Of a stretch of DNA of 64,000 bases, positions 12,452 to 24,712 are shown in pieces. A model generated the notes under the pieces. That model made no database searches. It was not told the origin of the DNA and saw nothing but the letters and a program-made list of their open reading frames with translations. Every line of letters begins with the position of its first letter. Positions within the stretch are counted from its first letter, which is position 1. The position numbers were made by a program, and so were the translations under genes. Origin of the DNA: Adineta vaga (taxonomy: Eukaryota; Rotifera); contig CP075494.1 in assembly GCA_021613535.1 (NCBI GenBank), forward strand, positions 13,640,001-13,704,000, written 5' to 3'.

Positions 12452-14007
12452 AATTAGTATTGTCGTCGATCAGTGGACAACAAGTCAAACATGAAAGAAG
12501 AATGATATAATGGCGACCAATATAACAGTTCAAGACGAGTAGCACCAATGATGTCTGGATGGATGAGATGGTCGATGAAGAACAAACGTACAGAAGTAGA
12601 AGAAGAAGAAGAAGAAGAAAAACGAACCTCTTTTTTGTCTCTCTTCTCTGCTCTTCTCTTCTCTTCTCTTCTTTCTCTCTTCTTTCTTCCGTTTGTGATG
12701 TATGTATGTATGTATGTATGTGCGAGTAGTAAAGAGTATTTTCGTTCTTTTTTTTGCAATGTAAGGTATTGAATGGTTATGATTGTTGTAACTACTACCA
12801 CCACCGCCACCAAATGAGAAATGTAGAGAAGACGATGATGACAAAGAAGAAAGGAGACCGAACAAGATAAACAAATGCCTGAACGATTGTTGGAAAAGAA
12901 ACTAAAATAGCTAAATTAAATTAGTATTAAATTGTACATTGATTTGTTCTTCATTTTCATTTGATTTATTTTTTTTTTAAGTAAAAGAGTAAGAAAGAGA
13001 AAAAAACGACAAAAGAAAAGTCAAGAATGAAAGGTAAAGCAATTCAATCTGAAAATGCAATCGAGCATAGACGAGTGACGAATGATAATCACTTCTTTCG
13101 CTATTCGTTCTGTCGTCTAATCGGATCGATCCAATACATACAATACTAATGATGATACATTAACGCGCCCTCCAGTCGTGCTCTCGCCATGAATACTAAA
13201 CATAATAACGTGAGAACGAGAGAAAAAGTCAGACAATGAACATGCGCTAACGCTCAGCCTACCGAGTGCGAACACCGGAATGGCTAATTCATATCTTGAC
13301 TGTTAGTGACCACACATATGTACACCCATACATCTCTATACACACAGTATTGTATACATGTATATGTGTGTGTGTGTGAGTTGGTAGGTCGGTCCCATAA
13401 GGGTCATTCATCTCTTTCTTCCTGCCGCAATGTGTCATCGACTGAACTAGTAAAATTATTCTTTAGGTCGTTTCAATGGATTACCCTCAACGACATGCAT
13501 ATATACACTTCACATCTGATAACAATATAACGTGTGTCTTTGTTCGTGTCTGCGAATAAATTGCGACTAGTAAAATATTAACCTTGATATATGTATATGC
13601 ATATATCATTGAAACAAGGTAGTAGAGACATCGATCACTAGAAATAATATTGATCTTTACGGTTTTTCTTCATTAAATATCAGTCCGACATCCGCACTAA
13701 TAACAACAACAACAACAACAACAACAGGTTTACAATTTCATCATATAGCCTTTAGAATTTTTCAGTGATTGTAGACGCATCTCTCTCACGCTCTTTTCCC
13801 TCGATCCTCAAAGTTCAAGGTTTAACATCTTGACAAATACCTCGAATAAATCAGTATATCATTTTTCTTGTCTTTTCAATTTTTGAAACAATTAAAACAA
13901 AGAAAAAAGAAGAAGAAGAAAACGACGAAAATGTTTTAATGCAATCAATCGATTACAACACTTTCTTCTTTTTTTTTTTCTTTTACTTAACAAAAAAAAC
14001 GAAATGA
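12452..14007. other. intergenic interval rich in simple repeats
   Basis: This holds (GAA)n at 12597-12618, a TCTTC-rich tract at about 12648-12690, (GTAT)n at 12699-12721, (TG)n at 13364-13378 and (AAC)8 at 13702-13726. The block 13080-13300 is less A+T-rich than its surroundings and could be promoter DNA for the minus-strand exon at 12307. No protein-coding exon is supported. Confidence 0.5.
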
Positions 14008-17000
14008 TTAACTAAAATGAACACGTTTCTTTTTTTTCAAGTTTGTTTGATTCATTTGTCGACGTTTTTCTCGACGTGTTAGTTTTGGTTTTCGTTTTCC
14101 AGTCTTCTTCATATGTTTATCATAACGACGAGTACGTTGTGCAAACGTTCGTTCACGATCAAGTTCCCATTTAATTTGTTTCATTTCTAAAAGAACATCA
14201 TGTTTTCATCAATAATCATAGGACATTTCTTTTTTTTCATACCTCGTTCATTATCTACTTTAAAATTGTCACGAATATGTTCGTTACTAATTGTTTCATG
14301 ATCATTATCATCAAGTTGTTCATCATCGGATAGTTCATCACCATCATTTAATGTAAAAGGACGATTGTCTATACCATCACCATCATCATCATCATCATTA
14401 GTTTGTTCATCATTACGATGAACAGGTTGTACAGTACTAGAAATAGAAAAAAATTTTAATTTGAATGAAACAATCTACTCGTTTTCCTTCTTCATTTTTA
14501 ATAATAATGACAAACCTTGCAATATCTTCGACGCTATTGTTATCATCTTCATCAACATCAATTTCATCTTTATCAACATCGTCCATAAAATGGTCTAATG
14601 AACATCGAATAATATCAAGATTTGTCGCATAAGATAAGATAAGATTAAAATATAATTAAATATTCTAAGCTAGTAATCACTAATACTTGTTCTGTAGTTC
14701 GTTTTTCTCTCCATTGTACATCGAACTTACATTCGAATAAAGGTCATATGAAAACTGATACAAGTGTCAAACTCGAATAATATCACTTGATTTTATTAGT
14801 TGACCATGACCAGTCGAGTTGATACTCGAAAAATTTTATCTTTTCATTATTTTATGACTACAATTATAAAATAATTTATTCTCTCTATTGCAGGACATAT
14901 CTCTATTGTAGTTAGAACTTTGTTGAAAGTGAAGAGAATCGAACCTTTTCTCCACCGTTCGATGTCCTTCGAAGAAATCCAATAGTAAAAATAATGATTA
15001 GAAGACACTTGTCGTCTCTCATTTCCTCTCATACACAGTACGCAAACAATAACAAATCAGTATGCTGAAGTAATATGAAAAGTATTAGTTAAAGGATTAA
15101 ATTCATTGGTTATACTCGACTATGTGATATTCATCTATCGATGTATGAACATGGTCATAGTCAATTATCGTTGATATATGAATAGATCAATATTTTACTT
15201 ACCTAAATACTTATCAAATTCATCGTCAGAGACACTTTCGATACTTTCATTATCATCAATATCTCCTTCGAAATCGTCTGTTGATTTATCCTTCTTTCTT
15301 GATTGAGCTGCTTCATTATTTTCTTGTCGCATTTTCATAAAACTAAAACGAAAAGAAAAGAAAACATTTTGACTTTTAACCTTTTCCGAAAAAAAAGAAT
15401 TTACGTATAAAGAAAGCGTTCATCAGCGGGAATATGTGCTGGATTTAATCGTGTATATTCACTACTGTCCACAGCAACAGCTTTAACACCTTTTGGAAGA
15501 TAAAGTCGTCCAGCAGCATGACGAGATTTTTTACGAAGAATTTCTAAATGAATGAATGAATAAACATCTCAATGAAAAACAAAAATCAATGATAGTACCA
15601 TGTTTAGCAATTTCTTTCTTTGGATTTTTATAAATAAATCGATCGAAAAATCGCATTGAATTGAAATCAATTAATGGATTACCATTATATTCAATTGATT
15701 TACCCTAATTTTAAATAAACTAAATCAATTTAACAAGCATTCTATTGAGTTTCATACTTGAAAAATATTTTCAGCGAATAAAGCAACAGTTGGATGAGAA
15801 TGATTTCGAAGAAATAATAATTCATGAAAACATGTATATTCACTTCCACAATAGAGTGGATTACGTTTAAATATATCGTAATGATCAATATTCGTTTGTT
15901 TTGGTTGATTCAAATTTTTATGATCCCAAGAAGATGTTTCTGGAACTGTTTGTAATGGTTGATCATCATCACTTGGTACATCATGAAAATGTTCTTCTTC
16001 ATCTTCGTCTTCGCCAGTTGTTTGACCCATTTTAATGTTAGTTTTTTGAGAAAATAGAAGTAATCTTGAACCATTTGGATGTCGTTTAACAAGTTCAGAG
16101 ATTAGTAAAAGTATTCCACAAATAAATGGAACATCATTGAAAAGACATAATTGTAATAAACGTTTCATAAATGCTCTAATTCGTGATTCCATTGAATCTT
16201 TTAGCATAGATTTAAATATTAGATTAAGAAATGTTGAAAGCATCTTCGAATTTTTCCATTCGGGTTCAGATAATTTCTTGTATAAAGCATTATAATATCG
16301 ATCATCAATTTCCGATCTAAAGAATTCCATTGACTTTTACAAAAAAAACAACACAACGAAAGATTTACCGTTGTTCAGCAAGTCGAAAGAGTAATTGTAA
16401 TGCTCGAACACTTGTTTTAAAGTTTGTCGAATGAACAATACGAAAGAGATCATTGAGATGTTCAATAATATTATCAAGATCAACTAAAATATAAAGTCAA
16501 GGATATATTTGTAAGATTTTGTTTATACAGATTTTTCTTATTCCTCGAATGCATATTTCTCATTATTGAACAGATTTGACACCTCGAGAATGCCTTCTCT
16601 GCGTTCAGCATTTGTTGATGTAAACATATGGAAAAGCTTTCTTCGAAGGTTATTAGGGGTCATCATTGGATCAAACAAGACATCTGTCTTGTGAACATTG
16701 CTATGCTTGTAATATTCAGAAAAAAAACGACGATTTCTTATTCTTTTGTAACCTTGTGTTAGATTTGTATAGCGAATAGTTCAAATATGTTTATCGTCTG
16801 TCTAAATAGAATCTAATTTCTGCCAAGCGTTAATTACATCAATTAGATAAACGCTTTCAGTCTGACATGACTCGTCAAAAGAATTAATTCTTCTGATCCT
16901 TGAACGCACAATAATCAGATGTTTGCATAGACGTGATGGGTATGTAAAAGAAGCAAATAGATTTCTTTTTTACCTTGAGCAAATGATATCGCTCGAGTGA

Positions 17001-18237
17001 CACCACCCAAAAGTATTGCAAAGAACTTTGAACTAACATCTTCTTTTATACTGAGTAACTAAAATGTAAAATTTCAATTGAATTTCTTTAATCTTGAACT
17101 TTTTTGTTTTTGCATTTACTCGAAAAAGTGCAAAATAAATTTTAATCAATTTATTCGCTAATTCATTATCTTGACTTGAAAATGTTATTGCTGTTAAACA
17201 ACATAAACCATAATGTCTATGAATCAATAGAGATCAAAAATAAAGAAGGAGTCAAGTTGAATATAGTTACTGTGCATTTTGACGGATATTTTGTCGAAAA
17301 AGAAGTCGTTCAATTTCATTGACAACAACAGCTTTCATGCCAGGATGTTGTTCCACTATAAAATTAAAATAATTTAATAAGAAAAAATCAGATTTTTTGT
17401 CTTACAGAGTTGATTGAGTAGATGTAATGTTTTAGCAGCAACATTTGAGTCTGGATCACCTAATTTATCAACAATCAATTCAAGTAAACGTTTTTCTTGT
17501 TCTGGTCGTTGTGATAATAAACGTTCGAGCATTGATACTGCTTTAATTCTTATCGGACCGATTGGATCATGTGCAATTTGCTAAAGAGAAGAAATGATGA
17601 AAATTTTATCGATAGAAAAACTTTTTCGTATACTTGAAGAAGGTCAATGAACTTAGAATAAAGTTGTTTAATAGTATCTTCGACATGCGCAAGTGCAGCT
17701 GCTTGTTTTGTATTTGGTGTTTGTTGCGTAATGTTCAATAAACGACGATTTTCTGGTAAATAAGTATTGAGAAAAATATCTTGAAGAACTTCGGCTATTG
17801 TCAATGCATCACGACGATGTTGAATATTCGATTGTAGAAGATTGATTAAAGTTTCAAGTTCGAATATTGTATGAATTGGTGAACGACGAATCAATGTGAC
17901 TAAAGCAGCAAGACGATCCTAAAACGAAAATGATGTTTTCGAAAAGAAACTTCCAAAAAAAAGAAGAATGTTTCACTTTTGATGTAGTGGAAAGAGATGT
18001 TTGTAACCATTGATAATCTGATGTCTGATCTTGTTGGTAAAGTGTTTGATAAAGAGTACGTTCGGATCGATAGATTTCTTCACATTTTCGTTTATCGAAT
18101 TTTTCATGGTTTGATTTCGATGACGATAAATTATCTATTGCATACCATTTAGGTATATCTTTACCTACTTTGAAAAGTAGTTCAGATTTCGATGGAGTGA
18201 ATGTTTGAGATTGGGATTTTTTCGATTTTGCAACCAT
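14008..18237 (-). CDS. CEBPZ: CEBPZ/Noc1 (Mak21) ribosome-biogenesis factor
   Basis: Fourteen exons join without any phase conflict: 17977-18237, 17634-17918, 17406-17580, 17271-17355, 17120-17216, 16974-17058, 16369-16483, 15758-16316, 15599-15704, 15405-15543, 15203-15342, 14516-14594, 14243-14436 and 14008-14186. They encode 832 residues. The CBF/Mak21 domain is clear in exons 7-9: FNDVPFICGILLLISELVKR, FKRNPLYCGSEYTCFHELLF, HPTVALFAENIFQ, then NPLIDFNSMRFFDRFIYKNP. An Asp/Glu-rich C-terminal region is followed by a Lys/Arg-rich tail, typical of nucleolar proteins. Family knowledge: yeast Noc1/Mak21 acts in 60S pre-ribosome assembly and export. Human CEBPZ is longer (1,054). Intron 6 (16484-16973) is unusually large and carries an unexplained open frame. 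Confidence 0.93.
16538..16780 (-). other. unexplained 80-codon open frame inside CEBPZ intron 6
   Basis: Reading minus from just after a TGA at 16783-16781 to a TAA at 16538 gives 80 codons without a stop. The first Met is internal (MMTPNNLRRKLFHMF). The composition looks protein-like rather than repeat-derived (NLTQGYKRIRNRRFF, STNAERREGILEVSN). CEBPZ needs no extra sequence here, because the flanking exons join in phase. It may be an old gene or transposon fragment, or an optional exon. I do not recognise the family. Confidence 0.3.
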
Positions 18238-19337
18238 CTATAAAATAAATTCAATAATTAATTTCAATTCATTCGAATAAAATCTACTAACACCAATGAA
18301 TATAAATGAAAATGATGAACTGAATTATACTAGTCGTTTAAGATCAATAAAAGATTGGTTGATAAAAGTATAGGAGTCTTAAGACTAAATTATAGATGTC
18401 GCTCATATACAAGTTTCTTTTTTGTATCAATATTATTTTAATTCGAATTCATTAACTACTTTTTCAAGGCATGTTTCAGGTGAAGTACACGTAAGATGAT
18501 CATAGATTATTTGTTTCTATATATAGTAAATCTTGCATAATTCAAGTTTATTTCATTTACTCATCTTTACAATCTACACATAGGTTTTCAGTAATTCTTA
18601 TCATGACAACTGATAAAAAACAATCAATTGTACTTTGTATTGATATAACAATACTTTCGTATACAGTTAAATTAATGTATCATCTACATCTTCTAAAGAA
18701 TTTAACTAACATATATCATCATTTTGATCAACCATGTGTTTTTATTCATAATTATAAGGATGATCATCGTAAATCGGTTGGTTGTATTGTTCTTGGGAGA
18801 ATAAGTTGAAAATATTTTATTGATTTTCCTTTCAGCAATACTTTTGTCTGGAATTTTTTATGAGATAATTGCTGTCGAGACACAAAAGTAATGCATATAT
18901 TGTCTTATGTTTGTCTTGATAACAAAAAGACTTCGTACTTGGAAAATCTATATAAATTGATCCGGATATTTTCGTAAATAAAACGAATTACTTCATAAAA
19001 TAAGTGAAGATTGTACAAAAGTAACTTATTTCATCTTATGCACGCAAATTTCTTAGACAAACATGTTTTTGTCGAGTATTGAGTATAGGAAAATATTGAT
19101 AGATAATGTCAAATATTAAGTCATTCTCTTCAAATATTTAATCATTAAAATTAATAAATCGACAACAATTGAATTCTTAAAAAATATCTATTCGAACAAA
19201 AATAAGTTTTAACATTGAGACGAATGATAAAGAATAGATTAATCTGTACACTTTATTTCGTAGACTAAAGTAATACAATGCGTGAGAAAAGAATATCAAA
19301 TATTATTGCAAAGAGTACTGATATTACTCTATTAAAA
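18238..19337. other. divergent intergenic region between CEBPZ and the ABCB transporter
   Basis: About 1.1 kb separates the two divergent starts and presumably holds both promoters. A 68-codon open frame at 18603-18809 on plus starts with ATG and uses locally normal codons, but has no recognisable domain or neighbouring exon. I would not call it a gene. Nothing else stands out. Confidence 0.45.
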
Positions 19338-22300
19338 ATGCAGTCTATCTCAGAAAAAAAGTAAGATTTTCATTTGATATCTTATATAACATTTGTTTCT
19401 AATGTTCAGAGTTGGTGATTTAAATGGTGAAAAGTGTTTTGCTGAACCCATCAATGAAGCGATACAAAATAAAGAATCGATCAGTTTTCGAAATCTTGTA
19501 AAGAAATAGACGATTCAATATCTCTTCTTTTCTGATAGAATATATTTTTAGTGTCGATTCTTCACTCCAGTCGATTTATTATATTTTACATTAGCAAGTT
19601 TGGCAGCAGGAGTCCTTGGTGTTACCTTACCATTATCAATGGTTATATTCGGTGATTCGATAGATGCATTCATTGAACGAACAACTGATCTTTGTACGTT
19701 AAATTATACTTCTCTAACTCAAATGTATTGTCCTCCAGAAATCACCTTAACATCATCAAATTTTCATACAGTATCATCGTAAGTGTAATCGAATATTTAA
19801 TCATTAATGTACTTTTGTTGTAGATTATGTAATATAACTGGATTGAATATTACTGATGTTAATAGTCGAATACATAATCAAATTATATATTCAATTATTA
19901 TTGGTTGTGTAGCATTTCTTGTCGGTTATATACGAACAGTATGTTTTAGTTCATTAGCAGATCGACAAAATCGAATAATACGTCAGAAATTATTTCAATC
20001 CATTCTTCAAAAAGATATCTTTTTCTTTGATCAACATAAAACTGGTGAATTAACTACATCTTTAACTGATGATGTTAATAAAATTTCGAATGGTATCGGA
20101 GATAAACTTGGAACAGTCATAGAAATTGGATCGACTTTTATTAGTTGCTTAATTATTGGTAAGAACTTCGTTAGATCAAAACAGTTAATTGAATATCTAT
20201 GGATTATTTAGGTTTTTTCAAAGGATGGAAATTAACACTTGTCATATTGTCAATGTTGCCTATTGTTTTTCTTGCAATTATTATTTCCAGTAGAGTAAGT
20301 GTCAACATGTGATAGAATATCATCGATTTGAATATACATATACATCTAGATTATTGGAAAAATGGTATCTAGAGAATTGAAAGCATATGGTAAAGCTGGT
20401 GCAGTTGCAGAAGAAGTTATTAGTTCAATTCGTACAGTTCTGTGCTATAATGGTCAAGAACGTGAAAGGCATAGGTTTGCAAAGATTATTAAACATGTTT
20501 CCTTTTGTCAAACATAGATTTTTAATAGATATGAACAACATTTGGATGTAGCGAAAAAGAGTGGTATGAGAAAAAGTCTTGTTGATGGGATTGCAAATGG
20601 AATATTGTTGTGTTTGATTTATTCGATATTTGCGTTAGGTAATGTAATATATTTCGAGATCATTGTTGGCATGTTTTCATTATAGGATTTTGGTATGGAG
20701 CAAAATTAGTTCGAGAAGAAGATTACAGTATTGGCAATGTTTTTACTGTAAGGATCTAAAATTATTACAAATTGTATTATGTAGAATTTCATTTAGATTT
20801 TCATGGGTATCTACATGGGTGTTCTTTGTTTGGAACAAGCTAGTCCATTTTTTCAAGCAGTTATTCAAGCACGCGTTGCAGCAAGTATTATTTGGAGTAT
20901 TATTGATGAGGTAAAGAAACAGTCTTGTTCTCGAATGTATATCTATGGTAATATTTACGCAGCCTACAACCATTAAAAATGATTCGAAGAATGGTTTAAA
21001 GAAAGAAAATCTTACTGGTGATATTCAGTTTTGTAATGTTCATTTCTCCTATCCAACACGATCAAAAGTTCCGATACTCAATGGTCTATCGTTCAATGTT
21101 GTACATGGTCAAACAATTGCGATTGTCGGTTCTTCGGGATCAGGAAAATCAACATGTATTCAATTATTACAACGATTTTATGATTATCAATCAGGTGCTA
21201 TTCTTCTTGATGGTGTGAAAGTTAGTGATTATAATTTAAAATGGTTACGACAACATCTTGGTGTTGTTAGCCAAGAACCAATTCTATTTCAAACCACTAT
21301 TCGTGAAAATATTCTTTGTGGTTGTGAATCAGCTACTGATGAAGAAATATATCAAGCAGCTAAAATAGCCAATGCACATAATTTTATCATGTCTTTACCA
21401 CAGGTAAAATGAGATATAGGAAAGATTCTGTTGATTAATCTACGATTGTTGTATAGAAATATGAAACTCGAGTAGGTGAACGTGGAGTAGCATTATCAGG
21501 TGGTCAAAAACAAAGAATTGGTAATTAATTATATTGACATAATTCTCATTTCTATTCGAAATATTTTAGCTATAGCTCGAGCATTGATTCGGAATCCAAA
21601 AATCTTACTTCTTGACGAAGGTAAATTATGAATTGTAATTCTTATCAATTTCTATAAACTTCTTCATAGCTACCAGTGCACTTGATAATGAAAGTGAAAA
21701 ATTAGTACAAGAAGCTTTAGATCGTGCTGCTAAAGGTATGTGACATGACATATAAAGATCTATTACAATTTGTTTTTATGACATAGGGCGAACTACATTA
21801 ATCATTGCTCATCGTCTTTCAACTATTCGTCATGCTGATAAAATTGTTGTCGTAAACAAAGGTGAAGTAGTTGAAGAAGGTGATCATGAATCATTGATGA
21901 AAGCTCGTGGTATCTATTTTGATCTTGTTGAACATCAACAATTACGACAAGTCGAAGAACACGAAGCGATGAAGTTGGAAAATTCTGACGTAGCTTCATT
22001 ATTTCCAAGTCAATTTGGTCCGAATAGGAAACGTCGATCAACACTTGTAAATATTGCTACATCAATGTTACATACAATACATCCGAGAAGAAATTCGATT
22101 CGTGATCCAGATTCTCTGAAAGACGTTCAGAAAGTAATTGAATTTGCATAAATCTTGACTTTATTTTTCGATTGAAATACTCATTTCATAGGAAATTGAT
22201 TCCAATACGACTTTATCAATTTTCAAAATGAACAAACCTGAATGGTTGTTAATTACTCTTGGATGTATTGCAGCTTTTTTCAATGGTGCTCTTGAACCTA

Positions 22301-24712
22301 CATCTGCTATTGTTCAAACGAAATTAGTTACAGTAAACGATTTTCAATTCATTTTCTCTTTCCTAGAATTCGAATCGATTTTTATTGCAAAAGGCTTTTG
22401 AAGAATGTGATAAAGACGTTCAAGCACGACAAGTACTAATCTGTTCTCTCATTTACGTGGGCTTTGGAATTTGTGGTTTCATTGTTCAATCATCACAAGT
22501 GAAAATTATTCTATTCTTATTCAATTCTATATTTTCTTCTCCTTTTAGATTTTTCTTTTTGCTTGGTCTGGTGAAGCTTTAACAAAACGACTTCGTTCTA
22601 AAACATTTCGTGCTATTCTTCGTCAAGATATTGCTTTTTTTGATGAACCTGAACATAGTAGCGGTGCATTATGTACATATCTTGCTACAGAAGCATCAGC
22701 TGTTCAAGGCGCAAGTGGTGTTCGTTTAGGTGTATTTTTTCAAAATTTCATTACCGTAGGCGCTGGTATTCTGATTGGATTTATCTTTTCTTGGCAATTA
22801 ACATTATTAATCATTGGATTTTTGCCATTGATTATCTTCGGAGCAGTACTACAAGTTCGTTTAATTACAAAATTTGCAAAGAAAGATAAAGAACATTTCG
22901 AAAATGCTGGAAAGGTTTGTAATAACAAAATAAAATACATTTGTTTCATCGTTATCGTAAATGTTTTTCTAGGTTGCAATGGAAGTCATACAAAATATTC
23001 GAACAGTAATGCAATTATCGAAAGAAACTTATTTCTATGATCAATATACTCATTTCATCGATATTGTTCATCGGTAATATTTGTTTATCTTAGAATGAAA
23101 ATGATTTGTTGCTTTTCCTTCAGATCATCACGAAAACGAATACAAATTCTGAGTATTCTCTATGCTTTAACAAGTGGAATATTTTTCTTTGCAATGGCTG
23201 CATTAATAGCACTTGGTGCTTATCTAATCAATCGAAAAATGATTACTTTCCAAGATTTTTTTATGTAAGATATTTATCTCAATAATAAATTGAACAAACT
23301 ATGGAATATTTATTCTTTAGGGTTTTCGATTCTATTGCTCTTACTGCACGAATTGCAAGTCAAACGTTAACATTGTAGGTTCTTTTTTCGAATAGATTGA
23401 ATAGAATAGAGATAAGAATGATTTTCTAGATCTCCAGATTACGGCAGAGCAATTAAAGCTGCTGAAAATATTTTTAATTTATTAAATCGAAAACCATTGA
23501 TTGATAATGAATCTAGAAAAGGTCGTCAGATCGTAAGGGAAATTGATTAATAGATAATACATATGAATGCTCTAATTTAGTCGAATTTTACGGGAGAAAT
23601 ACAATTTGATAATGTTTATTTCTGTTATCCAAGTAGATCAGAAACAACAGTACTAAGAAATTTCAAACTTCAAATCAAACCTGGTATGTAATTCATATTG
23701 TATTGAGTAAATATATTCAAACTTTTTTTCTTTCTTGCTAGGTCAAAAAGTGGCATTGATTGGTATATTTAATTGTTTTAATCTTATTGTCATTTGATTG
23801 AACAATTCATAGGTACATCTGGATGTGGTAAATCAACAACAATCCAATTATTGGAACGTTTTTATGACCCGAATGATGGTCGTTTGGTAAAGAGTTTTTT
23901 TTTTTTCATTCTATAACAATTTAGTCATCATTTTTCTTTCAGTTAGTCGATTCTGAAGATATACGAAATCTTGATTTATATTGGTATCGATCACAAAGTT
24001 TGTAGATATATTTTTCATTGAAATTCTCGATTGATTTTTACTACTTTTTAGTTGGACTTGTTTCACAAGAACCGATACTTTTTGATATGTCGATTCATGA
24101 AAATATTGCCTATGGTGATACTAGTCGAGAGAATATTCCTTTTGAAGAAATTATTCAAGCTGCTAAAAATGCTAATGTACATGATTTTATTCAACGTTTA
24201 CCTGATGTAAGATATATCTAAATCATTCTACCAGTTGTTTCTTATCGATACAATTATAACAGGGATATCAAACAAGATGCGGTGCAAAAGGTGTTCAATT
24301 ATCTGGTGGACAAAAACAACGCATTGGTATAATATTGTATAGTATTTTATTGGATTATGATTGAGTTTTGTTTTAGCCATTGCTCGAGCATTGATACGAA
24401 ATCCAAAGATTCTCTTGTTGGATGAAGGTAAGATAAAAACTGAATAGAATAATTCAACGATTCACTTTGATTTGATATCTTTTAGCAACGAGTGCATTGG
24501 ATACTGAAAGTGAAAAGATTGTTCAAGAAGCTTTAGATTGTGCCCAAGAAAATCGAACATCCATTACGATTGCACATCGTCTATCAACAATTCAAAATGC
24601 AGATATGATTTGTGTATTACACAATGGTGTTGTTGTTGAATGTGGAACTCATGCTGAATTAATTGCACTCGGTGATCGATATTATCGTTTAGCATTGGGA
24701 AAACTTCATTAA
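19338..24712 (+). CDS. full-length ABCB transporter (P-glycoprotein/MDR type)
   Basis: About 29 small exons assemble into a TMD-NBD-TMD-NBD protein of roughly 1,250 residues. NBD1 (about 21000-21900) has Walker [11 protein letters not shown]-loop VSQEPILF, signature LSGGQKQRI, Walker B KILLLDE and H-loop IAHRLST. NBD2 (about 23590-24700) has [34 protein letters not shown] and IAHRLST. All catalytic motifs are intact, so both sites should hydrolyse ATP. TMD1 begins near [21 protein letters not shown]2 near [17 protein letters not shown]. The start is a short exon at 19338-19360 (MQSISEKK), joined in phase to 19410-19497; this first exon is the least certain part. The family exports lipophilic compounds or lipids across the plasma membrane. 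An AATAAA lies about 90 bases past the stop. Confidence 0.93.

Noticed and set aside
12454-12874. Several overlapping frames rich in Ser, Arg or Glu
   Set aside because: They are readings of microsatellites in three frames, with mutually exclusive composition.
18603-18809. 68-codon ATG-started frame between CEBPZ and the ABCB gene
   Set aside because: Codon usage is acceptable but there is no domain, partner exon or other support. It is left as a note in the intergenic entry.
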